From: Nepenthes gracilis
Taxonomy: Eukaryota; Streptophyta; Magnoliopsida; Caryophyllales; Nepenthaceae
DNA length: 64,000 nt
NCBI GenBank assembly: GCA_033239525.1
Contig: BSYO01000025.1
Span: 10,326,001 to 10,390,000, forward strand
Direction of reading: 5' to 3'
Made by a program: the position numbers and the translations under genes. Under the pieces are notes generated by a model. It saw only the letters and a list, made by a program, of their open reading frames with translations. It ran no database searches and was not told the DNA's origin. This document shows positions 47,600 through 59,700 of the stretch, piece after piece; position 1 is the stretch's first letter, and each line of letters starts with the position of its first letter.

Positions 47600-48118
47600 T
47601 TTAGTAGCTTGACTATACTATTGATAATTTTAAATCATAAAATAAAATGGTGTAATCATAATGCATATATAGTAGCTTCAAAATATACCAAAAATTCTAC
47701 TTCTATTATGGGTATTGCAATCACAGATTATTTCACACTCTTTCAAGAAATTGCTCCTTCAACCAAAAAATATATATTTAGATGTGGACTTTTTTGTATC
47801 TAAATATTCAGTATATTCTAAATCTGAATATTGTATTACTTCTAAATAATATGAATTTTTATAAATAACATGCGGTCCTTAATTCCTTACAGGTATCTTA
47901 TCACTTTTTTATAATTTTTTTCGTGATCAATACCGGGGCTATTTTGGTATCTTTCAAGTATACTAACTAAGAATACTTATATCTAGTCTAATATAAGTCT
48001 ATTTATATATTAAATTTTTTATAGCAAACGCATAAGAAATATTCTTCATTTGTTTTAATTTTCATTTATTTTATTGGCATTATATTAAATAAAATTTATC
48101 ACATTTTTGAACTGAAAT
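47600..48118 (-). pseudogene. RNase H remnant of copia element F
   Basis: On the - strand the block at about 47620-47740 reads IEVEFLVYFEATIYALWL, matching the STxEAEF-type block of copia RNase H. The rest is too decayed to follow. The right edge is the target duplication gaaat of element E. The + strand frame at 47609-47803 is a shadow. Confidence 0.65.
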
Positions 48119-49500
48119 TGTAACGACCTGAACCCAAAATTTGTAACTAATATCCATTACTTAGTCACATATAAAATTTAAGTTTTAAAAACACATTCAC
48201 AACTGATAAAATATAAATATAATAAGCTAAACATCCTCGTGCTATAGATAAATTGAAAAAATACACAATCTAAACATCCCATAAAATGATAAGGCAAAAT
48301 ATCAAAAGTAAAATTCTAGAGTATAAATCCAGTACTATCTCCAGCTGGATCTCAATTTCTCTCACTACAACTCTTAATCCAACTTTAGAGTCATCATCAT
48401 CTAAACCTACTACTCTGGAAGAAAGAAAAATAGTAAGAGTAAGACAAACACCGAACAAGTGATAGCAAATCCAAAAACAAACAGGAAATAATAATAATGG
48501 TTACAGATATACAATATATGCAATGTGTAACAAGAATTACGAACAGCAATATAATATCCAACAGATCAATGTATCCAAGAAATACATTTCATTATGTCTA
48601 CAATTCAAAGGTATAAGAAAGGCAGATCATTCCAAATATCGATGTAACAAAGATCATAAAATTTTACCAACAAAAGGCAAGATCCCTCAGAATCTGATCT
48701 CATAAGAAATAAAAGGAATCTTTTGGTCTGAATATCGACCTGAAAATCAAATATAAAGAAACAATATGGATTCCACTGAATCCGGATATAATAAAATCCG
48801 ACCTATGGATTCTACCGAATATAATACGTGGATTCAACCGAATCCCAAACTCATGAGGTATAAACAATAACGAATATCCCAATGAATCTCCCTGAATCTT
48901 ATTCTGTCACCGTGAATCAAATGCCGCGTATTTACGCCCCCAACGGTTGGATAAGTGTAACGAGGTTATCCGTGGTATCCAACTACCCTTACAGTCCTCC
49001 TAGAGGCTATACCCATAGCATGTCGATACCATCCTTTGTATCATTTTGATACACAATTAACAAGAATTGATGTGAAAATTAGAAAAGGAAGATAACAGAT
49101 TTAATTAAGGAACTCAAATCAACTTGCCTGAGAAATGTAACGGCGGCGGCTTCGACAACTCCGGTGATATTCTTAGGCAACGGCAGCAATGGAAGACCCT
49201 TAGTTATGCCTTTCTTGCTCCTGCCCTCTCTCTAGTTTCGATTGTAAGCACCCCAAAGAAGAATTTGTTCCAGAGAAGAGAAAGAAAGCAATGATTTTCT
49301 TTTTAAAGAGGGTGAGGTAATTGTGCATAAAAAAGAAACGAGAATGGCGAATCGAGAGGAAGAAGGAAATTGGTGACTTCAACGGATTGGCAAAATAGGG
49401 GAGGATCGTCACTGCAATTTCGGCCAGCCGTTCTCCCTCTTTCCTCTCCTCCTTTGTCTTCATTCGTCCTTCTCCTCTTTCTCCCTATTTTCCTCTTTTC

Positions 49501-49561
<61 letters not shown>

Positions 49562-49607
49562 TATTTTTTTTATATACCAAATTTTTTAAAATATCCGAGA
49601 CGTCACA
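48119..49607 (-). repeat. 3' LTR of element E, with internal deletion
   Basis: 1,489 bp. It aligns with 55381-58103, but the stretch corresponding to about 56300-57530 is missing. Sequence jumps from the ataccat block near 49030 to gatacacaattaa near 49050. It contains an ATT microsatellite at 49503-49563. Confidence 0.9.
49503..49563. repeat. ATT microsatellite in 3' LTR of E
   Basis: About twenty att units, which on the - strand follow the tatataaaa-type TATA box of the LTR. The matching run in the 5' LTR is at 58007-58059. Confidence 0.95.
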
Positions 49608-49627
49608 ACCTATCCCCCCTAAAGAAA
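49608..49627 (-). promoter_or_regulatory. Polypurine tract of element E
   Basis: On the - strand tttaggggggataggt lies directly before the 3' LTR start. It would prime plus-strand DNA synthesis. Confidence 0.8.
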
Positions 49628-49639
49628 ATTTTCATCCTC

Positions 49640-50898
49640 GAAAATGTACCTTGATCATTGAAAAGTTCTAGGTACTTTTCTCTCATTTCAGTCTCTGTTT
49701 CCTAGGTTGCATATGGCTCCATACTACTGTAATGAGCAGTATCACCTTGGAGCATATAATTTTATTTCTTCGATTAGAAATCCACATTGGTTCCTCTGGA
49801 TAGGTCAAATTTCCTTGAATCTTCAACTACTCATAACTGATAATGTAAGACTCATCGTGAACATATTTCCTTAGCATAGATACGTGAAAAACATTGTGTA
49901 CTCCTGATAAGGAGGGCGATAAAGCTAATCGGTAGGCCACCTCACCGATCCGCTCTAATATCTCAAATGGTCCGATGAACCTTAGATTTAGTTTACTTTG
50001 CTTCCCGAATTGAATGACATCTCTAATGGGAGATACTTTAAGAAAAACGGCATCACTAATGTCGAAACTGAGGTCACGTCGCTTTTTATCAGCATAACTT
50101 TTCTGTCGACTTTGGGCTACTTGCATTTGCTTACGTATCAACTGAATTCTTTTTGTCGTCTCTTGAACGAGATCAGGACCCAAAATTTGATGATCCCCAA
50201 CTTCTTCCCAACTTACTTGTGATTGACATTTCCTCCCGCATAAGGTTTCAAATGGTGCCATCCCAATACTAGTTTGGAAGCTATTATTGTAAGCGAACTT
50301 TGCAAGCAAAAGTATGTGTCCCAACAGCTCCCCTAACTCCAAAACCGAACTCCTGAGCATGTCTTCGAGCGTTTGGATAGTTCTTTCTATTTGTCCGTCT
50401 GTCTGAGGGTGGAAGGTGGTGCTGAAATTCTATCTCGTCCCTAACTCTATGTAGACTTTTCCAAAACTGTGAAACAAACCTCGGGTCTCTATCCGAGACA
50501 ATACTAGCAGGTATCCCGTGTAACCTGACTATCTCATCAATATAAAGTCTGGCAAGTCGATCCACCGAGTGTGTCAATTTCATTTCAAGAAAATGTGCTG
50601 ACTTAGTTAATCGATCAACGATGACCCATATAATGTCATTGCCTTTAAATGTTCTTGGTAGCCCAACAATGAAATCCATGGAAATATGTTCCCATTTCCA
50701 ACTAAGAATTGGCATTGATCGAAGCTTTCCTGCTGGTCTTCGATGTTCTGCCTTGACCTGTTGGCAAATTAGGCATCTAGAAACAAAATCTGCAATGTCT
50801 CTTTTCATATCTTTCCACCAAAAAGTCTTCCTTAAGTCACGATACATCTTTGTAGATTCTGGGTGCATCGTGTACTTAGAACGATGTGCTTCTTCCAT
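49640..50898 (-). pseudogene. Integrase and chromodomain of element E
   Basis: The zinc domain reads [18 protein letters not shown], then [10 protein letters not shown] (50780-50898). The core shows MDFIVGLPR and [16 protein letters not shown] (first Asp) and [19 protein letters not shown] (second Asp), with a frameshift at about 50430. The GPY/F module reads LRFIGPFEILERIGEVAYRL at 49827-50360. After a stop following YIISYE, remnants of a chromodomain read LTYPEEPMWI and, in another frame, ETETEMREKYLELF (49660-49800). Chromodomains in this clade are thought to steer insertion toward heterochromatin. Confidence 0.88.
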
Positions 50899-51155
50899 TA
50901 TGTCCTTCTTAATTCAGTCAATCTAGGAACACAAATTCGATCCCGAAAAATCAAAACCCTGTCTTTCTTTATTCTATACTCTGCCCGAAACTCGCATGGT
51001 AGATCCATGATAATGCCCGAAAGTTTCGGATCATCCCTTTGGACAACACAAATCCGCTCCAACAAGTCTGGTTGAACTTTAAGGTATAATACTATCATTT
51101 GAGGATTGCTTGAGTGAAGCCGAATGTCACAATCTTTGACCTCTTCCAACATTTT
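50899..51155 (-). pseudogene. RNase H to integrase linker of element E
   Basis: An 84-codon frame reads DLLERICVVQRDDPKLSGI and [14 protein letters not shown], the connector usual before the HHCC zinc domain in Tekay-type elements. A stop separates it from integrase. Confidence 0.75.
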
Positions 51156-52440
51156 CTATTCTCTCATCATTAAGTGAGCTAAAGGACCAGCTGACTTCCT
51201 ACTGAGCACGTTTACCACCACATTCGCCTTACTTGGTTGATACAGTATCTGACAGTCATAATCTTTAAGGAGGTCCATCCACCGTCTCTGACGCATATTT
51301 AGCTCTTTTTGTGAGAAGAGGTATTTCAAACTTTTATGATCAGTATAAATAATAAATTCCTCCCTATATAGATAATGTCTCCATGACTTTAATGTAAAGG
51401 CAATTGCAGCTAACTTTAAATCGTGAGTTGGATATCTCCTTTCGTATGGCTTTAACTGACAAGACCCGTAGGCGATTACCTTCCAATGTTGCATCAATAC
51501 ATAGCCTAGGCCTTTCTGCGAAGCGTCACAATATACTACAAATTTACCTGATCCTTGCGAAATAGTCAAAATAGGTGCAGTGATCAATTTATGTTTCAAT
51601 TCCTGAAAACTTTGTTCACAATCATCGGACCAAATAAATTTCTTATTTTTCTGTGTCAATCTTGTCATTGGCATTGCAATACTAGAAAACCCCTCCACAA
51701 ACCTCCTGTAATACCCGGCTAATCCAAGAAAGCTCCTCACCTCAGACGAAGTGGTAGGACGAGCCCAATTCGTTATTGCCTCAACTTTTGATGGATCCAC
51801 TGATACCCTGACTCTTGAAATGACATGACCCAAAAAATGTGACTTCTTGTAGCCAATACTCACACTTCTTGAATTTGGCATACAAACGCTCTTCTCACAA
51901 CTTTTCAAGCACCATTCTCAAATGCTCCCCATGGTCCATGGTTCCCTTGGAGTAGATCAGAATATCATCAATGAAGACCACAACGAAATTCTCTAAGAAG
52001 GCTTTGAATACTCTATTCATTAGATTCATGAATGCAGCGGGTGCATTTATGAGGTTGAAAAGCATTACTAGAAACTCATAGTGTCCATATCTGGATTGAA
52101 AGGCCGTCTTTGAAATGTCACTCTCCTTGATCTTTAATTGATGGTATCCTAACCTTAGATCGATCTTTGAAAACACACTTGCTCCCCGTAACTAGTCATA
52201 AAGGTCATCTATCCAGGCAGTGGATATTTATTTTTGATGGTTAATTTGTTGAGCTCCCTATAGTCAATACACAATCGCATCGAACCATCTTTCTTTTTAA
52301 CAAATAACACCGATGCTTCCCATGGTAAGACACTAAGTCTAATGAACCCCTGATCCAAAAGGCCTTGCAACTGAACCTTTAACTCCTTTAACTCAGTAGG
52401 AGCCATTCGGTATGATGCTCTAGAGATTGGTGCAGCTCCC
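51156..52440 (-). pseudogene. Reverse transcriptase and RNase H of element E
   Basis: RT fingers read [20 protein letters not shown] (52209-52406). The palm reads [15 protein letters not shown] and [13 protein letters not shown] (catalytic FIDD) at 51895-52176. Connection and RNase H read [48 protein letters not shown] and VVNVLSRKS (51156-51830). Frame breaks lie at about 51900 and 52190. The RNase H ends NVLSR where ADALSRK is usual, so a conserved Asp position has changed. Confidence 0.9.
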
Positions 52441-52449
52441 GGTAATAAT

Positions 52450-53270
52450 TCGATCTCGAATTCAATTTCACGATCGGGGGTAAGCCGGGTAGCTCATTAG
52501 GGAAGACATCTACAAACTCTTGAACCACATCAATATCTTTAATTTGTCGTCCCTCTAACGTGGTTGAAGACACGAAAGCCAAGAATCCCCAACACCCACT
52601 ATGAAGTAGATGGCGAGCATGTAAGACTGAAATCATAGGTGTCACAGCACAGCTCCCAAAGTCACAAAACTCAAACTCCTTACTTCCATCAATAGAAAAT
52701 ATCACAACCTTTTGAAAACAATCCACTCGGGCATGGTAGGCAGCTAACCAGCCCATCCTTAAAATCACATCAAAACTCACCATCCCTAACGGAATGAGAT
52801 CAACTAGCAACTCATAGTCACCAACATGAACAATGCATCGAGGGTACACCTCAGTGAGTAGGATAGACTCTCCAACCAGCGTCGAAACTAATAATATAAA
52901 ATCTAGGGGTACCACTTTTACCCCAAGTTTGCGGCAAAGGCCAGTGCCATGAAGGAATGGGTGGAACCAGAATCGTTCAACACATGAGCAGATATAGAAA
53001 AGATAGGAAGAATATCTTCCACAATTGTCAGGGAAGCTGCAGCATCTTGCTCTGTCAATGCGAATACTTTTTCTGGAATTGGAGTCTTTGACTTACTTTG
53101 GGGTGCAGATTTTCCCGAAGCCCGACAATCTCGAGAATAATGTCCTGTCTCTCCACAGCTGTAGCAAATAAGTGGTCGAGACTTTCTATCCGGTATAGGT
53201 CCTGCTGGCAGTGTCTCTGCTATCTGAGGAACACTCACAATTTTCAGTGGCATCGAAGGGGTCGCTTGCT
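52450..53270 (-). pseudogene. Protease and zinc-knuckle region of element E
   Basis: A zinc knuckle reads CYSCGETGHYSRDC at about 53130-53170, a second CCHC (CFKCGKWGHVSRNC) lies at about 53275-53325. The aspartic protease reads HVLNDSGSTHSFMALAFA (52930-52990), with the catalytic Asp in DSGS. MGWLAAYHARVDC follows near 52720, the usual block before RT. A stop lies between the protease start and 52915. Confidence 0.85.
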
Positions 53271-54104
53271 TAACTCAGCAGTTCCTGGAAACATGTCCCC
53301 ACTTCCCACATTTGAAACACGTCTTGCGCTTCTTCAATTGATGCGTCGGTAGTCTAGTAGCTTCATTGGTACTCGGTAAGGGTATCGGAGCCTTGCTGCC
53401 CAACTCCTCGTCTAAAATCGAGCCCTCCAAAAGATCGCTCCAAAATCCTGAAGCTCAAATGGTGCAATAAGACAACGAATAGGATATGCTAATCCCTACT
53501 GGAACCTTTCTGCTTTTTGAACCTCATCAGCAACAAAGTGTGGAGTATAACGCGATAGCTCTATAAACTTGGCCTTATACTAGGAAACTGTCATCAAGCT
53601 TTGCTCTAAATGGAGAAACTCTTTTTCTTTTTTGGTCCTTACATTCTTGGGGAAGTACTTGTCATTAAACATTTCTCGAAATGCATCCTAAGTGATAGAA
53701 TCGGCCTCAGGTCCAAGCTCTCATAATCTCGCTTTCCACCAATGCTCTGCCTCACCACTAAGCTTGTATGCAGCAAAGCAAACCCGATCAACAAAAGGAC
53801 ACTCGATTACTGTGAAAGCTTTTTCTAACCTTCCCATCCAATAGTTGGCTTTAGCAGGGTCTGGCTCTCCCATAAACCTCGGGAGTCTCTGATCCATGAA
53901 ATCTTTAAATAAATTCCTCTTCTTATTATTCTTCTTTTTCCTCTTTGCCGGTGTGTGTCCCAGAATCTGTACTCTAACAGCTTGAGTCACAACTCTAATG
54001 AGTTGGTGTAGAGTATGAACTACCCCAGCCATATCGGCGGGTGCCGCTAACAATCCTGGGCCTCCTGTTGAGCTCCCCGAGTGAGGGCTAATCTCGTTAG
54101 ACAT
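53271..54104 (-). pseudogene. Gag of element E, decayed
   Basis: The start is the Met at 54104 (MSNEISPHSG). The gag domain reads FMDQRLPRFMGEPDPAKANY, MGRLEKAFTVIECP and AAYKLSGEAEHWWKARL (53721-53950). A stop follows at 53718, and the rest continues in frame with stops, showing FREMFNDKYFPKNVRTKKEK and LMTVSQYKAKFIELSRY (about 53540-53700). The last 32 bases of the coding start are duplicated at 55117. Confidence 0.87.
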
Positions 54105-54321
54105 CGCTGCAACAGATTCAAATAATTTAAAATTTTAAATATATCTATTAATTTATTTATTACACACACACATCTATATAGATATTTCTTTCTCTCTATA
54201 TTGTCCTTTATCATGTCTAGAAGCTCTAAAATGATCTTAGGTCCTCCAATATCACTGAATTGCCTAATATTCCAAAATATCTAGATTCCTAAATTCCAAA
54301 CACTCTCACAGAATCTTAACT

Positions 54322-54332
54322 CTCTGATACCA
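54322..54332 (-). promoter_or_regulatory. Inner copy of the primer-binding site of E
   Basis: On the - strand tggtatcagag, complementary to the 3' end of initiator tRNA-Met, lies 6 bases from the LTR fragment end at 54339. Confidence 0.85.
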
Positions 54333-54338
54333 TAAAGT

Positions 54339-55116
54339 TGTAACGACCTGAACCTAAAATTTATAACTAATATCCATTGCTTGGTTACATATAAAATTGA
54401 AGTCTCAAAAATACATTCACAACTGATTAAATATAAATATAATAAGCTGAACATCCTCGTACTATAAATAAATCTGAAAAATACACAATCCAAACATCCC
54501 ATAAAATGATAAGGCAAAATATCAAAAATAAAATTCTAGAGCATAAATCCAGTATTATCTCCAGCTAGACCTCAATTTCTCTCGCCACAACTCTTAATCC
54601 AACTCTAGAGTTATCATCATCTAAACCTACTACTCTGGAAGAAAGAAAAATAGTAAGAGTGAGATAAACACCCAACAAGTGATAGCAAATTAAAAAACAA
54701 ACAGGAAATAATAATAATGGTCACAGATATACAATATATGCAAGGTGTAACAAGAATTACGAATAGCAATATAATATCCAGCAGATCAATGTATCCAAGA
54801 AATACATTTCATTATGTCTACAATTCAGAGGTATAAGAAAGGAAAATCACTCCAAATATTGATATAACAAATATCATAAAACTTTACCAACAAAAGGCAA
54901 GATTCCTCAAGAATCGATCTCACAAGAAATAAAAGGAATCTTCTGATCTGAATATCGACCTGAAAATCGAATATAAAGAAACAACATATTGAATCCAGAT
55001 ATAATAAAATCCGACCCATGGATTCTACCGAATATAATACGTGGATTCAACCGAATCCCAAACTCATGAGGTATGAACAATAATGAATATCCCAATGAAT
55101 CTCCTTAGATCTTATT
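54339..55116 (-). repeat. Extra 3' LTR fragment of E made by the duplication
   Basis: 778 bp, homologous to the beginning of 55381-56158. It is truncated at the duplication junction and has no LTR start, so it is not an independent LTR. Confidence 0.88.
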
Positions 55117-55363
55117 CTCCCCGAGTGAGGGCTAATCTCGTTAGACATCGCTGCAACAGATTCAAATAATTTAAAATTTTAAATATATCTATTAATTTAT
55201 TTATTACACACACATCTATATAGATATTTCTTTCTCTCTATATTGTCCTTTATCATGTCTAGAAGCTCTAAAATGATCTTAGGTCCTCCAATATCACTGA
55301 ATTGCCTAATATTCCCAAATATCCAGATTCTTAAATTCCAAACACTCTCACAGAATCTTAACT

Positions 55364-55374
55364 CTCTGATACCA
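55364..55374 (-). promoter_or_regulatory. Primer-binding site of E, next to the full LTR
   Basis: The same tggtatcagag on the - strand, 6 bases from the LTR end at 55381. It is the functional position for the complete LTR. Confidence 0.85.
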
Positions 55375-55380
55375 TAAAGT

Positions 55381-58004
55381 TGTAACGACCTGAACCTAAA
55401 ATTTATAACTAATATCCATTGCTTGGTTACATATAAAATTGAAGTCTCAAAAATACATTCACAACTGATTAAATATAAATATAATAAGCTGAACATCCTC
55501 GTACTATAAATAAATCTGAAAAATACACAATCCAAACATCCCATAAAATGATAAGGCAAAATATCAAAAATAAAATTCTAGAGCATAAATCCAGTATTAT
55601 CTCCGGCTGGACCTCAATTTCTCTCGCCACAACTCTTAATCCAACTCTAGAGTCATCATCATCTAAACCTACTACTCTGGAAGAAAGAAAAATAGTAAGA
55701 GTGAGATAAACACCCAACAAGTGATAGCAAATCTAAAAACAAACAGGAAATAATAATAATGGTCACAGATATACAATATATGCAAGGTGTAACAAGAATT
55801 ACGAATAGCAATATAATATCTTACAGATCAATGTATCCAAGAAATGCATTTCATTATATCTACAATTCAAAGGTATAAGAAAGGCAGATCACTCCAAATA
55901 CCGATGTAACAAAGATCATAAAACTTTACCAACAAAAGGCAAGATCCCTCAGAATCTGATCTCACAAGAAATAAAAGGAATCTTCTAATCTGAATATCGA
56001 CCTGAAAATCAAATATAAAGAAACAACATGGATTCCATTGAATCCGGATATAATAAAATCCGACCCATGGATTCTACCGAATATAATACGTGGATTCAAC
56101 CGAATCCCAAACTCATGAGGTATGAACAATAACGAATATCCCAATGAATCTCCTTGGATCTTATTCGGCCACTGTGAATCAAAGGCCGCGCATTTACGCC
56201 CCCAATGGCTAGTAAGTGCAACGAGGTTATCGATGGTATCCAACTACCCCTACAGTCCTTCCAGAGGCTGTACCCGTAGCTTACCAATACCATTTGTGAT
56301 ACTCCTCGCCAAATGATATCCCTAATATTATCTCCTACGATGGTCACATGGCTATAAGCATCCCTCCACGATAAACAATATACCTCATTATTGCCATAAT
56401 ATGAAAATCAATATCGGATAAGTTTAGATCATGTTACGGTGTCGTAACCTCCTATTCGACTAGATACCTTAATGTTTTCATACGTATTCCTTAACCTTAA
56501 ACGTAGGAAACCAATAATTCCACTACTCACGCAAATCAAGTATAACACAAAGAAGGCTTACAATTTAAATAAAAGAATTATCGTTCGGTATTGATAAAGA
56601 CCGTACACACGCAATTCAAACATAACGCAAATAACGTCATTATTAGAAGAAAAGCAACAGTGCCAAGGATAATTTAATTATTTGATCGAATTCCCTTATT
56701 AAATCCCTTTTTTACTCGTTCAAAGTCCCAATATTATATCTAAGGTTACAAAATTTCTTGTATTTTGATGTGACCTAGAGAGATCCACAGTCTTCAAATA
56801 TTATCCAATTATTCTACTAAATCTATGTGAGTCCAATCATAATAATTTATTCGCATTTCCTCCTTCCACCAATTTAACTACAATTATACATACACAAATT
56901 TATACTCAACTCTTACACACCACGCATGTACTCTCAGCTACCCACATACTCACATGGCTATTCATACACTCACACGGCTACTCTCACAGCCAAAATACAC
57001 TTCCACTTCTACTGCTTTAATCTGCCATTTTCATATATACATTCACCTAATTATAGCTCATATATACAACTAACCACGGCGTACATCTAAATGTATATAT
57101 ATACTTACATAGTCTACCCCACACACACACACACAGACGACAATACATACGAGTAGTACTTACCTGCTTATATAAATACATACATATATACAATTTTATC
57201 TATATATGTATTTATACACATACCCACACTCACCCACACTACCACACACGCCATTTTTATGCCCGTTTTGCAAAACAGAGTACAGCCCTCTGTTTATGCA
57301 TATTTCGTCCGATTCTAATCCAGGTAGATGATTCTCAACTTTCACTTCCAATTTGCAAAATAAAGAAAATTTAAGACATTATTACAAAATTAACCCTTAA
57401 TTTATCGGGTCTTTCGACATCATTGCCGCGTCTTTGTTTTTCCCAATTTCTTCTCCAACGGCCCGTTTTCACCGAATTCTCTAAATCACTCATATACAAC
57501 TAAGTCATACCTATATACAACAACTCTTCCATCATCTTGATACACAATTAATAAGAATTGACATGAAAATTGGAAAAGGAAGATCATGGATTTAATTAAG
57601 GAACTCAAATCAACTTGTCTGAGAAATATAACGGCGGCAACTTCGGCAACTTCGGTGATATTCTTGGGCAACGGCAGCAATCGAAGACCCTTAGTTATGC
57701 CTTTCTTGCTCCTATCCTCTCTGTGGTTTCGACCATAAGTACCCCAAAGAAGAATTTGTTCGAGAGAAGAGAAAAGAAAGCAATAATTTTCTTTTTAAAG
57801 AAGGTGAGGTAATTGAGCGAAAAAAAAGAAACGAGAATGGCGAACCAAGAGGAAGAAGGAAATTGGTGACTTCAACCGATCGGCAAAATAGGGGAGGATC
57901 ATCGCTGCAATTTCTACAATTTTGGCCGGTTGTTTTCTCCCTCTTTCCTCTCCTCCTTCGTCTTTGTTCGTCCTTCTCCTCTCTCTCCCCATTTTCCTCT
58001 TTTC

Positions 58005-58062
<58 letters not shown>

Positions 58063-58103
58063 TTTTTATATACCAAATTTTTAAAAATATCCGGGACGTC
58101 ACA
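55381..58103 (-). repeat. Full-length 5' LTR of element E
   Basis: 2,723 bp, from tgtaacgacc to cgtcaca on the + strand. It includes 56300-57530, absent from the 3' LTR. That part holds CA-rich microsatellites (around 57120-57240). The ATT run at 58007-58059 lies next to a TATA-like atatattttttatata on the + strand. Stretches that look like coding frames (for example 57863-58187) are reading through the microsatellite. Confidence 0.92.
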
Positions 58104-58108
58104 GAAAT

Positions 58109-59700
58109 AATACTGGTTGCACAATTTTTTATTCCAAGTCTTTCTCAAAAATTGTTTAATGTATTCTTTTTAAAACAATTCTTATAATTTATGTGATTTA
58201 TTTTAAAATATTTTTATTTTTATCACATAAGTTGTCTCACCATATCTTTCATAACAATTTTTTAGAGATATAATTTTTAATATCATGTAATAACCTAAGA
58301 TCACTGCTTGCAAATAATATATATCATTAACACATATAACTAAAAAATATAAATATAATCTCCCTGACCTTCAGTGATATGCATTGATTAATGATTTTTT
58401 TATAAAATCGAAGGAAAAAATAGTATTATAAAATTTAAGATACCATTATTGTAAAACTTATTTAAATCTATATATTGATTTTTTTAATTTAAAAAATAAG
58501 TTCTCTTATCCTTTAATTAAAAGTTTGTTAGATTGTTCCATATAAATTTATTTATCTAAGTTGCCATTTTAAAAAGTAGTTTTTATATTAATTTGGTGCT
58601 TCAATATCACCATTTGAGTATAACTTTTGCTAATAAGTTTAACTTTATATCGTTTGATATCACCCTTTAAGTCACATTTGATCTTAAATACTTATTTACA
58701 ATCAATTATTCTGTAAGCGTTCAAGTAATTTGATGAGATTCTAGATTTTATTATATGCTGGTGATTTTATCTCATCTTTTATGATATCAATTTAATTAGA
58801 AGAATCATTACTTTTTACGATTTGTTAAAAAGAAATCAGATCATCATATATATTCTTATATGAAATTTAGATTATTATAGATGAATCAAATAATTATTTA
58901 AAATAATCGATCTTTTTTTTTATAAGATATTTTTAATATTAATTCTTATGATTGTTCTACATTTCATTTAATGTTGATATTGTCATTATAGAGGATATGA
59001 TCGCCCATTTATTGTTCATTATTTTCAAATTGTTCAATAATAATTACAATAATAATTCTTTTTAGAAATTATGTGAAATGACTTATATCCTAATTTTTTT
59101 AATATTTATATTTTGTGAAATATTTCTTTTACTAATTTCACAATTGTTAAAAAAATTTAACATTATTTATTTCTATTATTATTGAACTATAGTTAATATA
59201 GTAGATCCTGTATTCTTTAGATTTTTTTAGATAACTAATAAAATATCTATTGATAATTCTAAATATATTTTTTTTTATATGTGGATTATATATTTAACAT
59301 TTGCTAAGTGCTTTTAAGTATGTAGGTGTTATATATTCAATTTTTTACCAGTTCACGATTCAAAAAGAGTTTTTGGAACCATTTTATTAGAAATCCAGTT
59401 AAGAATATATACAACAATCTTAAAAATTTTCATCCACAAAAATTTAGTTAAAGAGAAATTATATAACATAAATCTAATTATATCTATTAAAGTATAATTC
59501 TGCTATTTAAATACCATTCTATTGTGGCATTCCTAACATAATGTATTATGCACATATGCCGTACTATTTTTATAGCTTGGAAAAGGATTAGGATATTGTC
59601 TTAATTTATCATATTTATTATAATATTTATCACCCTGTCAAATCTAATGAGTTTCACATTTTTATTTAATTGTTATTCAATCTCAATTATGTATACCTAT
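58109..59700 (-). pseudogene. Reverse transcriptase and integrase of copia element F
   Basis: On the - strand the integrase end is marked by GMPQ, a stop, then NGI near 59510-59535 (GTPQQNG in intact copia) and MVPKTLFES near 59360. RT shows VFKIKCDLKGDIKRYKVKLI at about 58640-58720 and SKSYTQ directly after. HQINIKTTF and LFFKLKKSIYRFKQ follow toward 58480. Almost every line has stops and frameshifts, and the region has drifted to very high AT content. The left edge is the target duplication of element E. Confidence 0.75.

Larger units (their letters stand above)
54073..56160. repeat. 1,044-bp tandem duplication at the 5' end of element E
   Basis: Unit 1 starts at 54073 and unit 2 at 55117, both with ctccccgagtgagggctaat. 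Each contains the gag start, the leader, the primer site and the 3' half of the LTR. After 55116 the sequence returns to the beginning of the unit. The two units differ by scattered bases and a CA-dinucleotide length change. The second unit leads on into the complete LTR. Confidence 0.9.
48119..58103 (-). mobile_element. Tekay/Del-type chromovirus E, nested in copia element F
   Basis: The target duplication gaaat lies at 48114-48118 and 58104-58108. The LTR starts TGTGACGTCCC and ends GGTCGTTACA on the - strand. An initiator-tRNA primer site, a G-rich polypurine tract, and gag, protease, RT, RNase H, integrase and chromodomain remnants are all in order. It is the best preserved element in the window, but stops and frameshifts are present. 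The 5' end carries a 1,044-bp tandem duplication, and the 3' LTR lacks about 1.2 kb present in the 5' LTR. Confidence 0.93.

Noticed and set aside
47609..47803. + strand frame of 64 residues
   Set aside because: The - strand here reads as copia RNase H, so this is a shadow.
49370..49654. Open frame with a long isoleucine run (also 57863-58187 and, as asparagine, 5840-6022)
   Set aside because: It is translation of ATT/AAT microsatellites inside LTRs; no domain, no conservation beyond the repeat.
54281..55720. Repeated - strand frames starting MPYHFMG or MLGVYLT
   Set aside because: They recur only because the LTR part is duplicated; they lie in LTR and leader sequence and match no family.
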